Origin: Volvariella volvacea V23
Lineage: Eukaryota; Basidiomycota; Agaricomycetes; Agaricales; Pluteaceae
Reading direction: 5' to 3'
DNA: 64,000 nucleotides
Assembly: GCA_000349905.1 (NCBI GenBank)
Contig: KB722747.1
Coordinates: 413,167-477,166 of the forward strand
Under the pieces are notes generated by a model. It did no database searches, was not told the origin of the DNA, and saw only the letters and a list, made by a program, of their open reading frames with translations. Positions 51,221-63,507 of the stretch are shown one piece after another. The stretch's first letter is position 1. The number at the start of each line of letters is the position of its first letter. A program made the position numbers and the translations under genes.

Positions 51221-53451
51221 TGACGAGTTCATGTCTTGTATGTCGTGTATAGTCCGATCATGAGAGGCTTCCGTTATAATGTTTAGAAGATGGCGAAGCA
51301 AGGAGGTTCATCAAATCGATGAATGTAGTGATTTCGGTGAATTGACTGATGAAGTAGAGATGAAAAAATGCCGTCAAGAAAGCGGTAGGTTGGAATGATT
51401 TCGAACATTAGGTTGGGTCGATGGTGAGTGCGCAGATTACTGAATAGTTGTTTCGATGCGATTTTCGACCAATCATTGATACGATTCGGAGCTGATGAAA
51501 GGGCATCAGAGGTCATCGTCAATTTCAATGAAGCTGGTACATACCCCAAATGAGCAACATCGGATTGAGGACCACAAGTTCGCGGTTGGCACCGAGGCAC
51601 ATCCGGTAAAGGAGGTGCCTTGGACCAGTTCCCACTTGCTAGTGGTCCAAATGATCGATGTATACTAATATGTTTGTATTAGAGACTGAATCAAACGGTG
51701 AACATCTACGAATAAAGTAGCTGTGCAGTAAACACACCTGATCAACTGGACTTGAAATGAAGGCTTTGACAGGTTGTGGGATTTGTCAGACTTGACTCGC
51801 TTTGGGATATGGAATGGGTTGGGTGCATGATGCTGGGACCAACGGATGAGGGAAAGGGCAATTAAAGTAACGAACAAGAAAAAGGGAAAAAATGAGGGAA
51901 TAGAGAAGGAAAATCTAAACTAAGAGAAGTAGAAGAAAATTATAAAGAGAGGAAAAAAGAAGAATGCGAAAAAAAAGAGAAATAAGTGGCTTGTGGACGA
52001 AGAAGAAAGAGGTTGAGGTTGATATTTTGGGAATAAGCTTCACGGGATACTCTGGGTATTTGCGTGATATATTCGGTTGGGGTTTGAGTTTGATTTTGGT
52101 TGGCTTGATTAAATGTGCAGGCGGTGGGTGAGTGGTGGATGGATGAATGAAACGTGGATGAGGTTTGGATGGGTGATATTTATAATGGATTTGCCTTAGG
52201 ATTGGCGCTTGTTTGAATCACGTTGTCGACTTATTGGATGTGAGACATTCGGTTTTGGTTAGCTTGGTTGAATGTGCAGGTGGTGGGTGAGTTGTGGATG
52301 GATGAATGAGACGTGGGTGGGGGTTGAATGGGTCATGTTTATAATGCATTGTCATAGAATTGGGACTTGTTTGAATTGTGTCTTCAATTTATTGGACGTG
52401 TGATGTGGTGTTTGGGTGGTGGGTGAGTGGTGGATGAACAGTTGGCGATAGAAATGAAGGGAATGGATATTGATGTTTGCTCATGGAAATGGCGGCATAG
52501 ACGAGAATGTTGATTTCAAGCATGTAATAATCCGTAAAGATTGGATTTGGACAACTGCGTCGCTGAACATTGAGTCAATTGAACGAATGAGGGGAATATG
52601 AGACTCACGAAGGTTGACTAAAAATCAAATGGGGAAAATGTCGGATTGGAGGGTATGACTTGCGTTGGGAGTGCGTTTAATCGATTGATTGAGAGTCTAA
52701 TGTGGTGGATTGGTTGTGATTAAGTCGGTGATGCATGATATGTGAGAACTGAAGCGCGTTGAGGATATTTAATGGCTTTTGCGGGATTGATAGAGGATGA
52801 TATTTGATGAATGTTGTGAGGTTGAAATAATAGGGTACGGTAGAAGAGGGCGAGCTGCTGCCAATTACCCGCCTCGGTTCTGGGTTTGAGTGCTCTTAAT
52901 GGTGAGCAACGCGCTGTCAGTCAGTCATCGTTGATTGCAACCCCTCCAATCCGACAGTGGCTGCCACTGGACATGCGATTCGTCCAGTAGCAGCGACTAC
53001 AATTGACCTAGAATACTCAAGGCAAGCAATGGGTCAGCATGCAAAAACCTAAAGGTCGGGAAGTTGCTCGTTTATTGGCAAGCTTCCTTCATCCCTTCAC
53101 ATCGGTCAATGCATCACGATTACTCACCTTGGGCATCCCAAGGCAATCGACATTACACCAAGAGTCCCGATCTGTATGAATTCCTCAATAACACGTTAGA
53201 AGAAAGGAATTGAATACACACTGTTTCAAGGATCCTTGGTAGGTATAAAGGACCCGTAAAGGAAGGGCCAAATCCAGTGATGTCGTCACATATATCCAAT
53301 AAAACGTCTCAGCGATGTCGAGGCAGAGGATGAACCACAACTGGACATGTCACGCCGGTATATACTGGCACTTAGACAGAGGCCGAGTTCACGTGGTCAG
53401 AGCCCCAAATCCCTGATAAAAAGAGGATGAACCACCACAGGACATATCACG

Positions 53452-53577
53452 CCGGTATACACGGGCACTGTGATAGAGGTCAAGTGGAGAGCACAGAGCC
53501 CCATATGTAGAAAACCGGTATACACGGGCACTGTGATAGAGGTCAAGTGGAGAGCACAGAGCCCCATATGTAGAAAA
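53452..53577. repeat. Perfect 63-bp tandem duplication in repeat copy B
   Basis: Two adjacent 63-base units (53452-53514 and 53515-53577), each starting ccggtatacacgggcac and ending catatgtagaaaa, with no difference seen. Copy A has one unit at the matching place (about 20735-20800), so the duplication followed the split of the copies. Confidence 0.9.
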
Positions 53578-53941
53578 GGAACTGGTATATATCTGGAGAA
53601 GCGGTCATTCCCAACCCGGATATATAGTCGCCCGTGAGCGCGTGAGCACTCACCATATATTTATTTCCAACTGAAGGAGGTGCCATTGTGGGGTGTACCT
53701 AAAGCGATCAACGATTAGGACCTAATAACGATGGAAACGAAAGGTTGGCTGACAACCAGAGGGACAGCAACGCATCTGGAATCTGGATGATTAGCACATA
53801 CGCAATGAAAAAGTAAATGAACGATTTACGATGGCTAGTAAACACCACCTTTTCTGGCACATGTTTTCTGGGAAACTAGTTGGTCAAGGCGGAAGGGGAA
53901 CAAGATGAATTACCCACATTTCTCATCAGGTTAACTGCAAT

Positions 53942-53982
53942 GTCTACCCTCCTCATGCGAGAGGCATGAGGTAGGGATAGAC
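53942..53982 (-). other. Conserved hairpin in repeat copy B
   Basis: Same 41-base hairpin as at 20326-20366, on the opposite strand, with identical arms and loop. Confidence 0.5.
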
Positions 53983-54180
53983 GACAATGTGGTCATGGGT
54001 TGCCTTTGGGAACAATACCACGCCAATATGCACGCCGACTAGGGTGGTTAGCCCCGCCCAACGCACGATGAGTTCATATTCGGAGAATCTCCGAAGCCGG
54101 CAAAGGAAGGGAGCGATTGAGAAGAGAGGAGATGGAAGAAGTTAAAAGAGCTGAGGACAGAAAGGCGATCTTGAGCGGGA

Positions 54181-54187
54181 TTTTATA
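54181..54187 (-). promoter_or_regulatory. TATA-like box in repeat copy B
   Basis: tataaaa on the minus strand, the counterpart of 20121-20127, with the same flanking tttgcc. Confidence 0.45.
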
Positions 54188-54242
54188 GGCAAATTTGGTG
54201 GCTGGCGAGATAATGAGCTGGAAAACAATATGACGTAGAGAC

Positions 54243-54355
54243 GTTCAAAACGCGTCATTTTGAAGGCCTCTCTCGAGGCCATGACGCGTTTTGAAGAGGG
54301 TATTTCGAGTTGAACTTAGCATATGATTAATACCTCTTCAAAACGCGTCATCGAG
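54243..54355 (-). promoter_or_regulatory. Three ACGCGT boxes with inverted symmetry, copy B
   Basis: ACGCGT at 54250-54255, 54284-54289 and 54343-54348. The outer and middle sites form an inverted repeat of about 21 bases per arm (atgacgcgttttgaagagg against its complement) around about 24 bases, so they could form a hairpin or bind a dimer. All three are intact here, while copy A has lost one. Confidence 0.5.
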
Positions 54356-54450
54356 GTAGAGGCTTACCGATGAGCGGTGCGGTTGTCCGAGTTGGTAGCT
54401 AGCAGAACTCGACACAGTGCCAGCACTCGCAGTAGCGTAGATTTGAGTTG

Positions 54451-55883
54451 GTAATGGAGATAGTGGTCCACCTAAGATTAGGATATCCCGGTCTGTGAAA
54501 CTTATGAACAATATATCTTCATATAAAATGAATGCAGACGATGAAGATACGCGGTCTCGCGGGCGTCAAAGCCCTGCAGTAGTAATGGCCAGCTTTCCTC
54601 CCCATTCAACGCTGCTGTTTCCACACCCAATTTCTCAACACCTTTCACTCTGATCATGAGCTTTACGCGTTATCTCAACCCCTTAGCTCTCTCAAAACCC
54701 TTGATCCTCCTAAGCCAGTGCTGCTAATGGGCAGGTCATTGTCTTCCGGACTATTGCAATTATATATCAGGCAAAGGGCTTAGACAAACTGGAAAGATAA
54801 AGTTCGAGATATCTTGATATGAAGCGCATACAGTGTGTCGCTATACCTCATTGCTACGATCTTTAGCAGTGAGGTGGCAGAAGGATGATGACCCCTGGAC
54901 AGAGGAAAGGCACATTGTTTGCTCATGTTTGGTGACTAAGTCTTGTGGTGACCCTGTGGGGCGTCTTTTCAAGTTCACCAGGCAAGAATTCATTATGGCC
55001 TCCATCCTGTAACGTTATCAAGTGGTTCAAATTCTGGTGATGGCTCTGAGGATATCCGTACCTTATTAATGTGTCCTGGGGGTAATCGATTCGAAAGGAT
55101 TGTAAAAATTAGATTGTATCGTACAGTATATAATCTAGAATCGTTGGATGGCCTCCCAGCTCCATTGTGCGTCACTTTGCTTACCATGCTTGTTGAGTTG
55201 TGGATAACAGACCCCCACACTCCACACATGACGGAAAACAAGCTAGTAGCAACTGGCTGCATAAGTGTTCTTGGGTATTATTGCTGTATTGCACGCCTTA
55301 ACGTAAAACTGCTTTGCTGGAACCCTGATTTTGTTTCACCCCTTCAGACCGTTAATAAATCCAATGCTAGGTCTTGTATTCATAACGCATGTGTCTTCCA
55401 TTTAGGATCCCAAATGAAAGACCATGATCAGTTGGAAATGCATGCACCATTACCTGTTTCTCATGTATTACTCAAACACACGGCAACGCGGATAGATAGA
55501 GCGGTCCAATATCATTAAAACGTCTATTTGCTTTCGTTGAATCATATATAAAAAACTAGTTCCGAGTCCTAGCCATAGAGCCCACGACCCAGGACTCAAA
55601 GAAACGAAGGGTGAACCAGCAGAGTTATGCCGTCGCGACAAAAGAAAACGGAAAACGAGCGTCTGTCTGTTTAGCGGAGAGTAAGGAGAAGCATAGCGTG
55701 TGCATCAAATGACCAACCATTGCGAAAACAAAAAAGAAAAAAACACAGATTATTATCTATACGTGTATGCGCAACAGACCTCAGGGTCACGGTGCCGCGC
55801 ACACCAACTACTATTCATTATATACCAAAAGTCAGTGATGAGATGCGAAATGCACGGTCAATCGACGCGGTGCCGACGGTGCA
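54451..55883. other. Intergenic between repeat copy B and the KGD1 3' end
   Basis: About 1.4 kb. The frame 55069-55518 (+, 149 codons) is the longest but has no recognisable domain and no splice partners. The rest holds nothing I can support. Confidence 0.35.
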
Positions 55884-58800
55884 TCATGATGCAGCTGCAA
55901 AAGCCTCTGCGAGGAATGCTTCAATTTCTCTCTTATGCTGAGCCTAAACGACGCGCGTCAAAACCTCAATCCCGAAAGATCCAAAATCACGAAAAACGCA
56001 CCTTGCTTCCGGTAGCAACAGAGCTAGTAGGTCCACGACCAGCATACAACGGGTATTTACCCTTATGATGCTGCGTCTGGCTACCCGCGGTGTAGATCCT
56101 CGGTCCGACGTAGCTCCAAGCGCCGTTGTTCAATGGCTCTTCTTGGCACCAGACTAGTTGAGCATTAGGGTACTTGTCGAGGTGCGGTGTAAGCTACATC
56201 CGGCAAACAACGATCGTCAGACCTCAGATTAACTCTACCCGACCGGGAGGGTACTCACGAGATCATAGGGGAACGGTGAAAGTTGCTCAAGTCGGCTGAT
56301 AGCAACATCCTTGATGCCCGTCTCCTCGCGATGTTGCAACAACGTATGGTAAACTTGACCCGTGCAAAGAATGTGGCGTCTAATTTGTTCGGGTGCGATC
56401 AATTCTTCTGGGTGAGGTTCAGGGATGTAGCGCTGGAAGTGGGTGTCGCCGATCATTTCGCTTAGCTCGGAACGTGCTCGTGGGTGACGAAGCAAAGCCT
56501 TGGAGAAGAAGACAATAAGCTGGATGGAGTGTTAGGCTAGCCTGTGTGCAGGTGAATAAAGCGCATATACGAACCGGCTTGCGGAAGTCGCGATGGATTT
56601 GACGACGGAGGACATGGAACTACACACAACTCGTCAGCGTCAACTCAAATCCTTGCATACAAACACGTACGTAGTTGGCAGGTGTAGTCGGGTACACAAC
56701 CTGCATATTACAATCCTGATGTTGTCTCTCCACCTTCTCTGGCGTAGGGAACACATTCGGATGATCATCGCAAAGCTGCAAGAATCTCTCGATCCTTCCA
56801 CTCGAGTGCTCTGGTCCCTGTCCATCATATCCATGTGGCAAGTTAACCACCAACCCGCTCCTCTGCAGCCACTTCCTCTCTCCAGAAGCGATGAATTGAT
56901 CAATGATGCACTGTGCGTTATTCGCAAAGTCGCCGAATTGGGCCTCCCAGATCGTGAGGGCATCGGGGGAAACGAGGGAGTATCCGAGTTCGAACCCGAG
57001 CGTACCATATTCGGAGAGGGAAGAGTTGCAGACCGTGAATCGGGCTTGACCACCGCCAAGGTCGTTCAGGGGAATGTACTGCTGCTCAGTCTTTTGGTCG
57101 TGAAGGACGGCGTGTCGTTGTGAGAATGTACCACGCTCAACATCTTGACCAGACAACCGAACGTGGGTCTTCTCCAAGGCGAGCGTACCAAAGGCGAGTG
57201 CTTCAGCAGTGGACCAATCGATGTTGTTTCCATCTTCGATAGTCTTTCCTCGGGCAGAAAGGATACGAGCAAGGTTACGGTGGACGTTAAATCCAGAGGG
57301 GTAGCCAGAGATCGCCTTTCCTATCCGACGTAGAGTTTCTTCTTCCGCCCCTGTAGCCCGGGTAGGCAAAGTCTCATCCGCCAGCTGCTTAGGCGAAGGG
57401 AAGCCTTGCCACGAAGCAGACAACCACTCCCTGCTTGTAGGAACATAATCCTTTGATGCTGCCGCCGCCTTCTCCAACATGCCCCATACCCACTTCTTGT
57501 GCTCCTCAATGTCCTGCTCGGTGAACGTTCCACGGCCAACGAGGAACTTGGTGTACTGAGTAAGTGGGGTAGGTTGTTTTTTGATAGCCTCGTACATGCG
57601 GGGTTGAGTGAAGCTCGGTTGATCGGTTTCGTTGTGTCCGTGACGGCGATAGCAGACAATGTCAATAACGACATCCTTCTTCCACTTGGCTCGGTAATCT
57701 GCTGCGAGCTGACAGACAAAGTTGACGGCCTCGACATTATCTCCGTTGACGTGGAAGATCGGTGCATCGATAGATTTGGCGATATCAGAAGGGTATGGGG
57801 TGGAGCGAGAGAATCGAGGGTCGGTGGTGAAACCAATCTGGTTGTTCACGATCAAATGAATTGTGCCTCCTGTTCCGTAGCAAGGGAGGTTGTGGAAGCC
57901 CATGGTCTCGTACACGATACCCTGTCCAGCAAAGGCAGCATCACCGTGAAGCAAGACCGACATAGCAGTGTTGTGCGTCGTCTCGTCGTGTTCAAAGTGT
58001 TGAATGGCGCGAGTCTTTCCTAGGACGACTGGATCCGCAGCCTCCAAATGTGAAGGGTTGGCGACTAGGGAAAGTGAAACCTTCTTTCCAGAGGGCGTAG
58101 GTCGGACGTAGTTGGCACCAAGGTGGTATTTAACATCTCCGGCGGGCGAATCGTCGTGCAGATCACCAGCAAATTCATTAAGGATGGCCTCGATGGGTTT
58201 GCGGATGACATTTGCAAGAACGTTGAGACGACCACGATGAGGCATGCCCATTGTAACGTGCTTTACGCCGTGATCGACGGAGCGGTCAATTAGAGCCTTC
58301 ATACCAGGGATCAAGGCCTCGCAGCCCTCGAGACCGAATCGCTTTTCGTTGGGATATTTGCTGGCGATGAACTTTTCGAACGATTCGGACCAGATGAGTC
58401 GGTCGAGGATCATGCGCTTTTCGTCTACGGTATAGTTCCATGGTTTGGGGACCTCTACACGTTCTCTAATCCAGTCGCATTGCTCTTTGTCGGGAATGTG
58501 AATGTATTGAATACCAACAGCACCGCCTAACAGAGACCACAATCAGTACGGACACCACAGTAAGAGGGGGAATGACGCCGGGGGACTCACAGTAGATCCG
58601 CTTTAGAGTTTTAATGATGTCTCTTAGCTTCATCGTCTTGTTGTCCTCGGTGGCGAAGTGGGGAAGGATTCCGGGACCCAGTGTGATGTCTTTGTCGAGA
58701 TCAAGCTCGGTAAAGCCATAGCGACTGAGCTCGAGTTCTGGGGGACGGACGTCGGCGAGATCAGTGTCGAGGATACCGAGGGGGTCGAGTTCTGCAAGAT

Positions 58801-59264
58801 GGTGTCCGCGTACTTGGTATGCGCGGACAAGGAGTTGGACCTGGGTATCTGTCGGTGAATGTAGGAAGCAAAAAAAGGAAAGCACGCACCTTGAGATGGT
58901 CATCGAGTTCAGCACCACCTCCGACGGCATGCAGCGTAGGTGCACCATCAGCGGGATGGGGGTAGTGTGCTGGCGGGGCCTGGAACGCTTGTGGACTGGA
59001 CAAGCCCTTCTCAAGACCCGAAAAATAGACGTCCCAGGAAGCATGCACTGATTTCGGGTCCTTCTTCCAGTGACGATACATCTCCTCGGCATAATACGCG
59101 TTGGAGCCGTTTGCGAAGAGATCATTGGAGGATGGGCCTGGAGCGGTCGCCATTCCCCTCCGCCAAAGCTGGCCATTTGTCGCCAACAAGGGCTGGAAGG
59201 GTCGGATGGCGGGAGTCGCCCTGCCTGCAGTGCGCAAACGCCTGAGGACTTGCCTAGACAACAT
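55884..59264 (-). CDS. KGD1: 2-oxoglutarate dehydrogenase E1 component, mitochondrial
   Basis: Thiamine-diphosphate-dependent E1 subunit of the 2-oxoglutarate dehydrogenase complex of the TCA cycle, in the mitochondrial matrix. Start at 59264, with an Arg-rich presequence, [20 protein letters not shown]. Exons: 59264-58890, 58840-58591, a long exon from 58526 to about 56670, then short ones to the stop at 55886-55884. Parts in order: [20 protein letters not shown] (E2-binding-like N-region), [67 protein letters not shown] with NNQIGFTT (cofactor region), [57 protein letters not shown]. The tail has [40 protein letters not shown] and, after a last intron, [16 protein letters not shown]. About 1,000 residues, the normal length. 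Confidence 0.95.
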
Positions 59265-62200
59265 TAGAGGGAGGAATAGGGACCACGGAGGTACGGGTGG
59301 TCGAAATTTTTATAGGGAACGGGGAGGAGGGCTTGTGTTGGTTGTGGTCAACGTTGGGGAAAGTGCGCTGAAGTCACGGGACGATCACATAAGCGATGGC
59401 GTCCCGGTTATTCCGGATTCGGACCCGGCTCTACCATACTCCTCGCTACTTCGGGTCATGCTCAGACCGTCGCAGTCTGTCGCCCGACTATACTTGATTC
59501 AATGGCTGCTTCCTGGTGTCTTCCGAGTGAGCGTCCCGGACGCCCAAATGCACGTCTCCTCAACAGCCAGCACACTGCGAGCCTGCACGGGCACGCTGCA
59601 CATGACGGCAGAGATGAACGCAGAGTGCACTGCATGCCGTTACACCAGGTCATCTGCTTTGCCGGAGCTTGCAACCCACGTATCACACCTCTGGAGCAGC
59701 CAGTAGCATTAATCCAGGAGGCCGCACCCTGTGGCTGCTCAACCGAGATGTCCAATTTTGCTAGCGTATGCTGTCTCTCCGTCTCTAGCAGTCCATCTAT
59801 CGGGATCCCTCCGACCATCCACAGCTGCAACGAAATCCGAGTAACCCTCATCAGCTGCCTGCAGACGCGGTAGTTCTGATGCGGATGGTTTGATCTCCTT
59901 GGACATGCTAACTGCCGTTGGTAGGCCGCCATCACGATGGCAAAGAATAGAATCTTGCAACGGGATTTGATAGGAGCAGTCGATGCTGTCCCCAATGGGC
60001 CTCAGGCTTGGCGGAGGGCGATTGCCACTATGGATTAGTATGTGCAATTGGTCCTTGTCTGGTACAGGACAGAGCCGTTATGTGTAGCCTCCTTCGAGGG
60101 GTACTCGAATTAACCCACCTCATTGAACAGAGATGCGCTCACTTACGATTTTGCGCTCACGAACATGTCCATGACCTTTCCCACTGGCGAGCAAGCGCTG
60201 CCTTCGATTGGGCCAAGTGATTGCGATGAAACAAGGACCCTACGGCTGAAGGGACTAATGCTCCCCATTTTTCGCACTGGTGGGTCTCCTTTGGGGTGAT
60301 ACATAGGCTCTTTAAGCTTGGGGTGATTGTGGAGGGTGTGGTAGGACATGACGCAGTACGTCGTACGGGCGCCTTTTCTCACAACCATACGGCTGGTCTC
60401 GTAAAAGTGCCGGCTATGCATAGGGGCCCCAAGCCTAGCACGGCATTCCTTCACAGCTATCGCGATATCGACCAGCGCAGGACATCAAAGCAACTCTCTT
60501 GGCACTTTGCCTTTATCTCCGGGCGCCGCGCATTCAAACCTCCCATAGTTCGGGTGTACTACCTCTATCAAAGTTATGGGCATGCGAATCCGGACACTTT
60601 CACCTCTCGTATCTCGCTATCTATCATGAGTCGAGGCGACCCCTTGCGCAGCACGAGTCGGCATACTTGCATACAGAACGAGCCGCCCGGGCGCTTGTAT
60701 CTTACCCCCATCATCTGGAGCTGTGTTCATTCAGACCAATTGGAACCGCCTCCTTTCAGCAGGCTATGTGCACAGGTGGCGAGATACCACATTTGCCACG
60801 CTATGGCACCCAGGTCGTCTAAGGCGCCAAAATTAATCGCCATATGCTGGCCTCAGTTAGCTGGTGAGTACAATTGTCAAAAAAAAAAGATATTGAATTG
60901 ACAGAACTTAATCATGCATACAAATAGAAGGCAATGGGTGCAATAATATAACGTACCGTGGCACAAAAATTTCGAGTATCGGTAACATAAAGATATGTAG
61001 GGTGGTATATATAGCTCCAGCAAGCTTATTCATGGTCAGCTCAATAGTAGCTAATTATTCGTTCAGATCGCAATCTTGGTGTCATAGTAAACGTAAATAG
61101 TACTAGTACTAGAGGAGATAAGGGGGTTCGGTGGAATGGTATATTCGAAGGGTTTTCAGCACGCGAATAAGGACCCCAAGGCCAAGGCTTAGTTGCAGAA
61201 TGGACGAGTCCGAGTAGAGTGGAAATGAACAAACAGACGTCTAGTAGATGCGCTGAAAGTGCGCCTGCCAATCACGGTATTGGAGCACCGGTGATAAGTC
61301 ATGACGACACCTATGCAATAAGTACTCAAATTCGCACTCAGAGGTTGCATACCTAGAAGTAACTCTCTTGCCCAGCAAACAAACAAGTGCGGACAGCTCC
61401 ACAGAGAAGCAGAGGGGAGGATACAGTACCAGCCTGAGATGCGCATAGCAATGGAAATGAAAAAGGTTAAAACGTAGAGCGACCACGATATAAGACTGAA
61501 CCCGACAGAGAGGGGACGGAACGGACAGACCCAGTAAACAGACCACGGTAGATAGTGACACGTTGCAGCACTTGATCGATATCGATGACAGGGGGGAGAC
61601 AGGACGCCCACACACCATGCATGCAGGTACTCGATAATCGGCTCCGACCGGCGGACACGGATGACTTCATCTTTATTATCAGTGCTTGGGCGCTGAGTTT
61701 TGAGCATTGACTATAGGACGCGTGAACAGGCAGGGTGGGCATAAAGGGGCCCAGGAAGGGAGCGTAATCAACAGCGTGCTTGTGGTGAGCACAGATGCAC
61801 CTCGATTTCGGCCTCCTAAACCCGTAGGAGCTGTATAGAAGCTATTGCTTCCTCGACGGGGAATTCGGCGATTAACACCAGCCACTTCTCACATCCAAAG
61901 AAAGAAAGGGAACAAGAAACAGAAATATTTCTTTAGGACACGAAAAGCGAAGAGGAGGAAAGAGGAAACGAAGAGGTGTTGGTAACCTGTCATGCGATCA
62001 TGAACATAGCATAAAGATGCTCAAGAGGCGTAGTCCTGTCCGTGTCAAGAGTTCGTGTCCGTGTCCGTGTCCGTGTCATGAGTCCGTGTCCATGTCCAAG
62101 AGTCCAGTCCATTCTGGTTCAGGAGGAAGGAGAGAGAAAAACGAGGAGGAAAGGAAGCGGGAGTCATCAAACAACAGAGAGGATAACGAGAAAGAATAAT

Positions 62201-63507
62201 AATGAAATACGCAACATGATTGCCAATATAAGACTATAACATGTGAAAAAGAGTTGAAGTCTCAAAAGCCTGGTGTAACGTGTAAAAATCCAAGAATCAT
62301 GATCGAATTGAAAAAAAAGGCGGCATGGAGGAGTGGGGATAGTGGTGGAAACAAGGGAGGCGGGGCGAGACGATGAGAGAAATAGGAAGGTACGAAGTGG
62401 TATGTGCAAAAGAAAAAAAGTTCAAAAATGTCTTTGTACAAAGAGTGAAAGTCAGGGGGTTGATAAAAAAAAACGAGAAGGATGAAGTTAATGCTGTGCG
62501 CTACCAGTACTGAGTGTGAAGAAAGGCTGGGTGATAAAAGGGGTATGCAACTGACCAAAAAAATCAAGAAAAAAACACAATTCGCAATCCGCGATCTGCG
62601 AGTCAATATCGACACCAAAGCCGACATGGCTCATCAAAATGGTGCGTGGTAATCCGGAGGAAGGCGGGCGAGGGTAAAAAGAATTCCAAGGCCAAAGCGC
62701 GCGATGAAGCTGTAAGAGTGTGATTAATCAAGGATAGACGATCAAAAAAGGAGCGTGTGGGTTTTTGTGGGGGTCTGTATGTGCAATACAGGACATTAAA
62801 AATATGAAAAAGCCTGGACCAGTGGAGGCAGTGTTGGCTTGAAGAAACACCAACGAAATATACCAGAACAAAAGAGTCTGAAGTGGGGGCGAGGGTCTGT
62901 AAGTGGTATGTGCGGCGATACGAGGTGGAGGGGCAACAGTAAATGCAAACAAGTGAGCTCTCCCATTTAAGACAGAGAGTACGAGGAGTGCGATGAATGA
63001 ATAATATAAAAAGACCAGACGAGAGAGAAAAAAAGGGGGTAAAGCTCTCCAACGTGGTGGGTATGATACAAGGGAACAATGTGTGTGGGGGTAGTGAAGC
63101 GGTATTTCGACAGCGGTGTGGTTGGTCGGTGGGCCGTGTGCAAACAGGCCAAAGCGTCGAGGTGAAAGCGGGCGGATGAAGATTAGGGTGGCGGAAGTAA
63201 TGCGATGCAATTTGAAGAGGGCGACGAAGGTTATCCGCCGAGCCAGAATCAGAGTCGATACAATTGAAACCCAAGAAATGAGATCGAGAAAACACGCAAG
63301 CGACAAGATGCAAGAGGTGGATGGATGCAGGCGAGATGGCGAAATAGTGACGATAATCAGAGCGAATTGAGTGATGTGTGAGTAATTGCGCGCATGGTTG
63401 AGGGAAAGGGTTGGGGACAGAGCATTTCAGCACAGGCCAAAAACTCCTTTCTACACGGGTCAACGATACTTCTGTCGTCCCGCTAACCCATTTTGATGGA
63501 TGTCTCG
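59265..63507. other. Long region without a supported gene; minus strand pyrimidine-rich at the right
   Basis: 59.3-61.0 kb has overlapping frames on both strands with no family resemblance. From about 61.9 to 63.4 kb the + strand is markedly purine-rich, so the minus strand is C/T-rich as in fungal untranslated regions. Long minus-strand frames there (for example 63511-62603) come from that bias and are not called. The stretch could be the 3' untranslated region of the gene ending at 63508 or the leader of another minus-strand gene. Confidence 0.35.
62042..62100 (+). repeat. Hexanucleotide microsatellite (cgtgtc)n, imperfect
   Basis: Runs of cgtgtc, uninterrupted near 62053-62078 and then broken by atgagtc and catgtcc. 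It lies in non-coding DNA as far as can be seen. Confidence 0.7.

Larger units (their letters stand above)
51221..54450 (-). repeat. 3.2-kb interspersed repeat, copy B (inverted relative to copy A)
   Basis: Reverse-complement match of 19845-23080. Its presumed promoter end is on the right (54.2-54.45 kb), so the two copies point toward each other. Conserved landmarks are three intact ACGCGT boxes, the TATA-like ttttata on the + strand (minus tataaaa), the hairpin, and the intron-like segments. Differences from copy A: a 63-bp unit is duplicated here (53452-53577), about 30 bases are gained near 52955-52985, and copy A's extra unit of about 65 bp near 22770-22890 is missing here. The copy A frame at 22352-22723 is interrupted here by a TAG at about 51669, so it is not a conserved protein gene. 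The copies have clearly evolved apart since duplication. Confidence 0.8.

Noticed and set aside
55069..55518. 149-codon + frame right of repeat copy B
   Set aside because: No recognisable motif and no neighbouring exon; overlapped by a minus frame. Chance ORF is the simpler reading.
56593..57123. 176-codon + frame opposite KGD1
   Set aside because: Antisense shadow; the minus strand encodes clear 2-oxoglutarate dehydrogenase sequence here.
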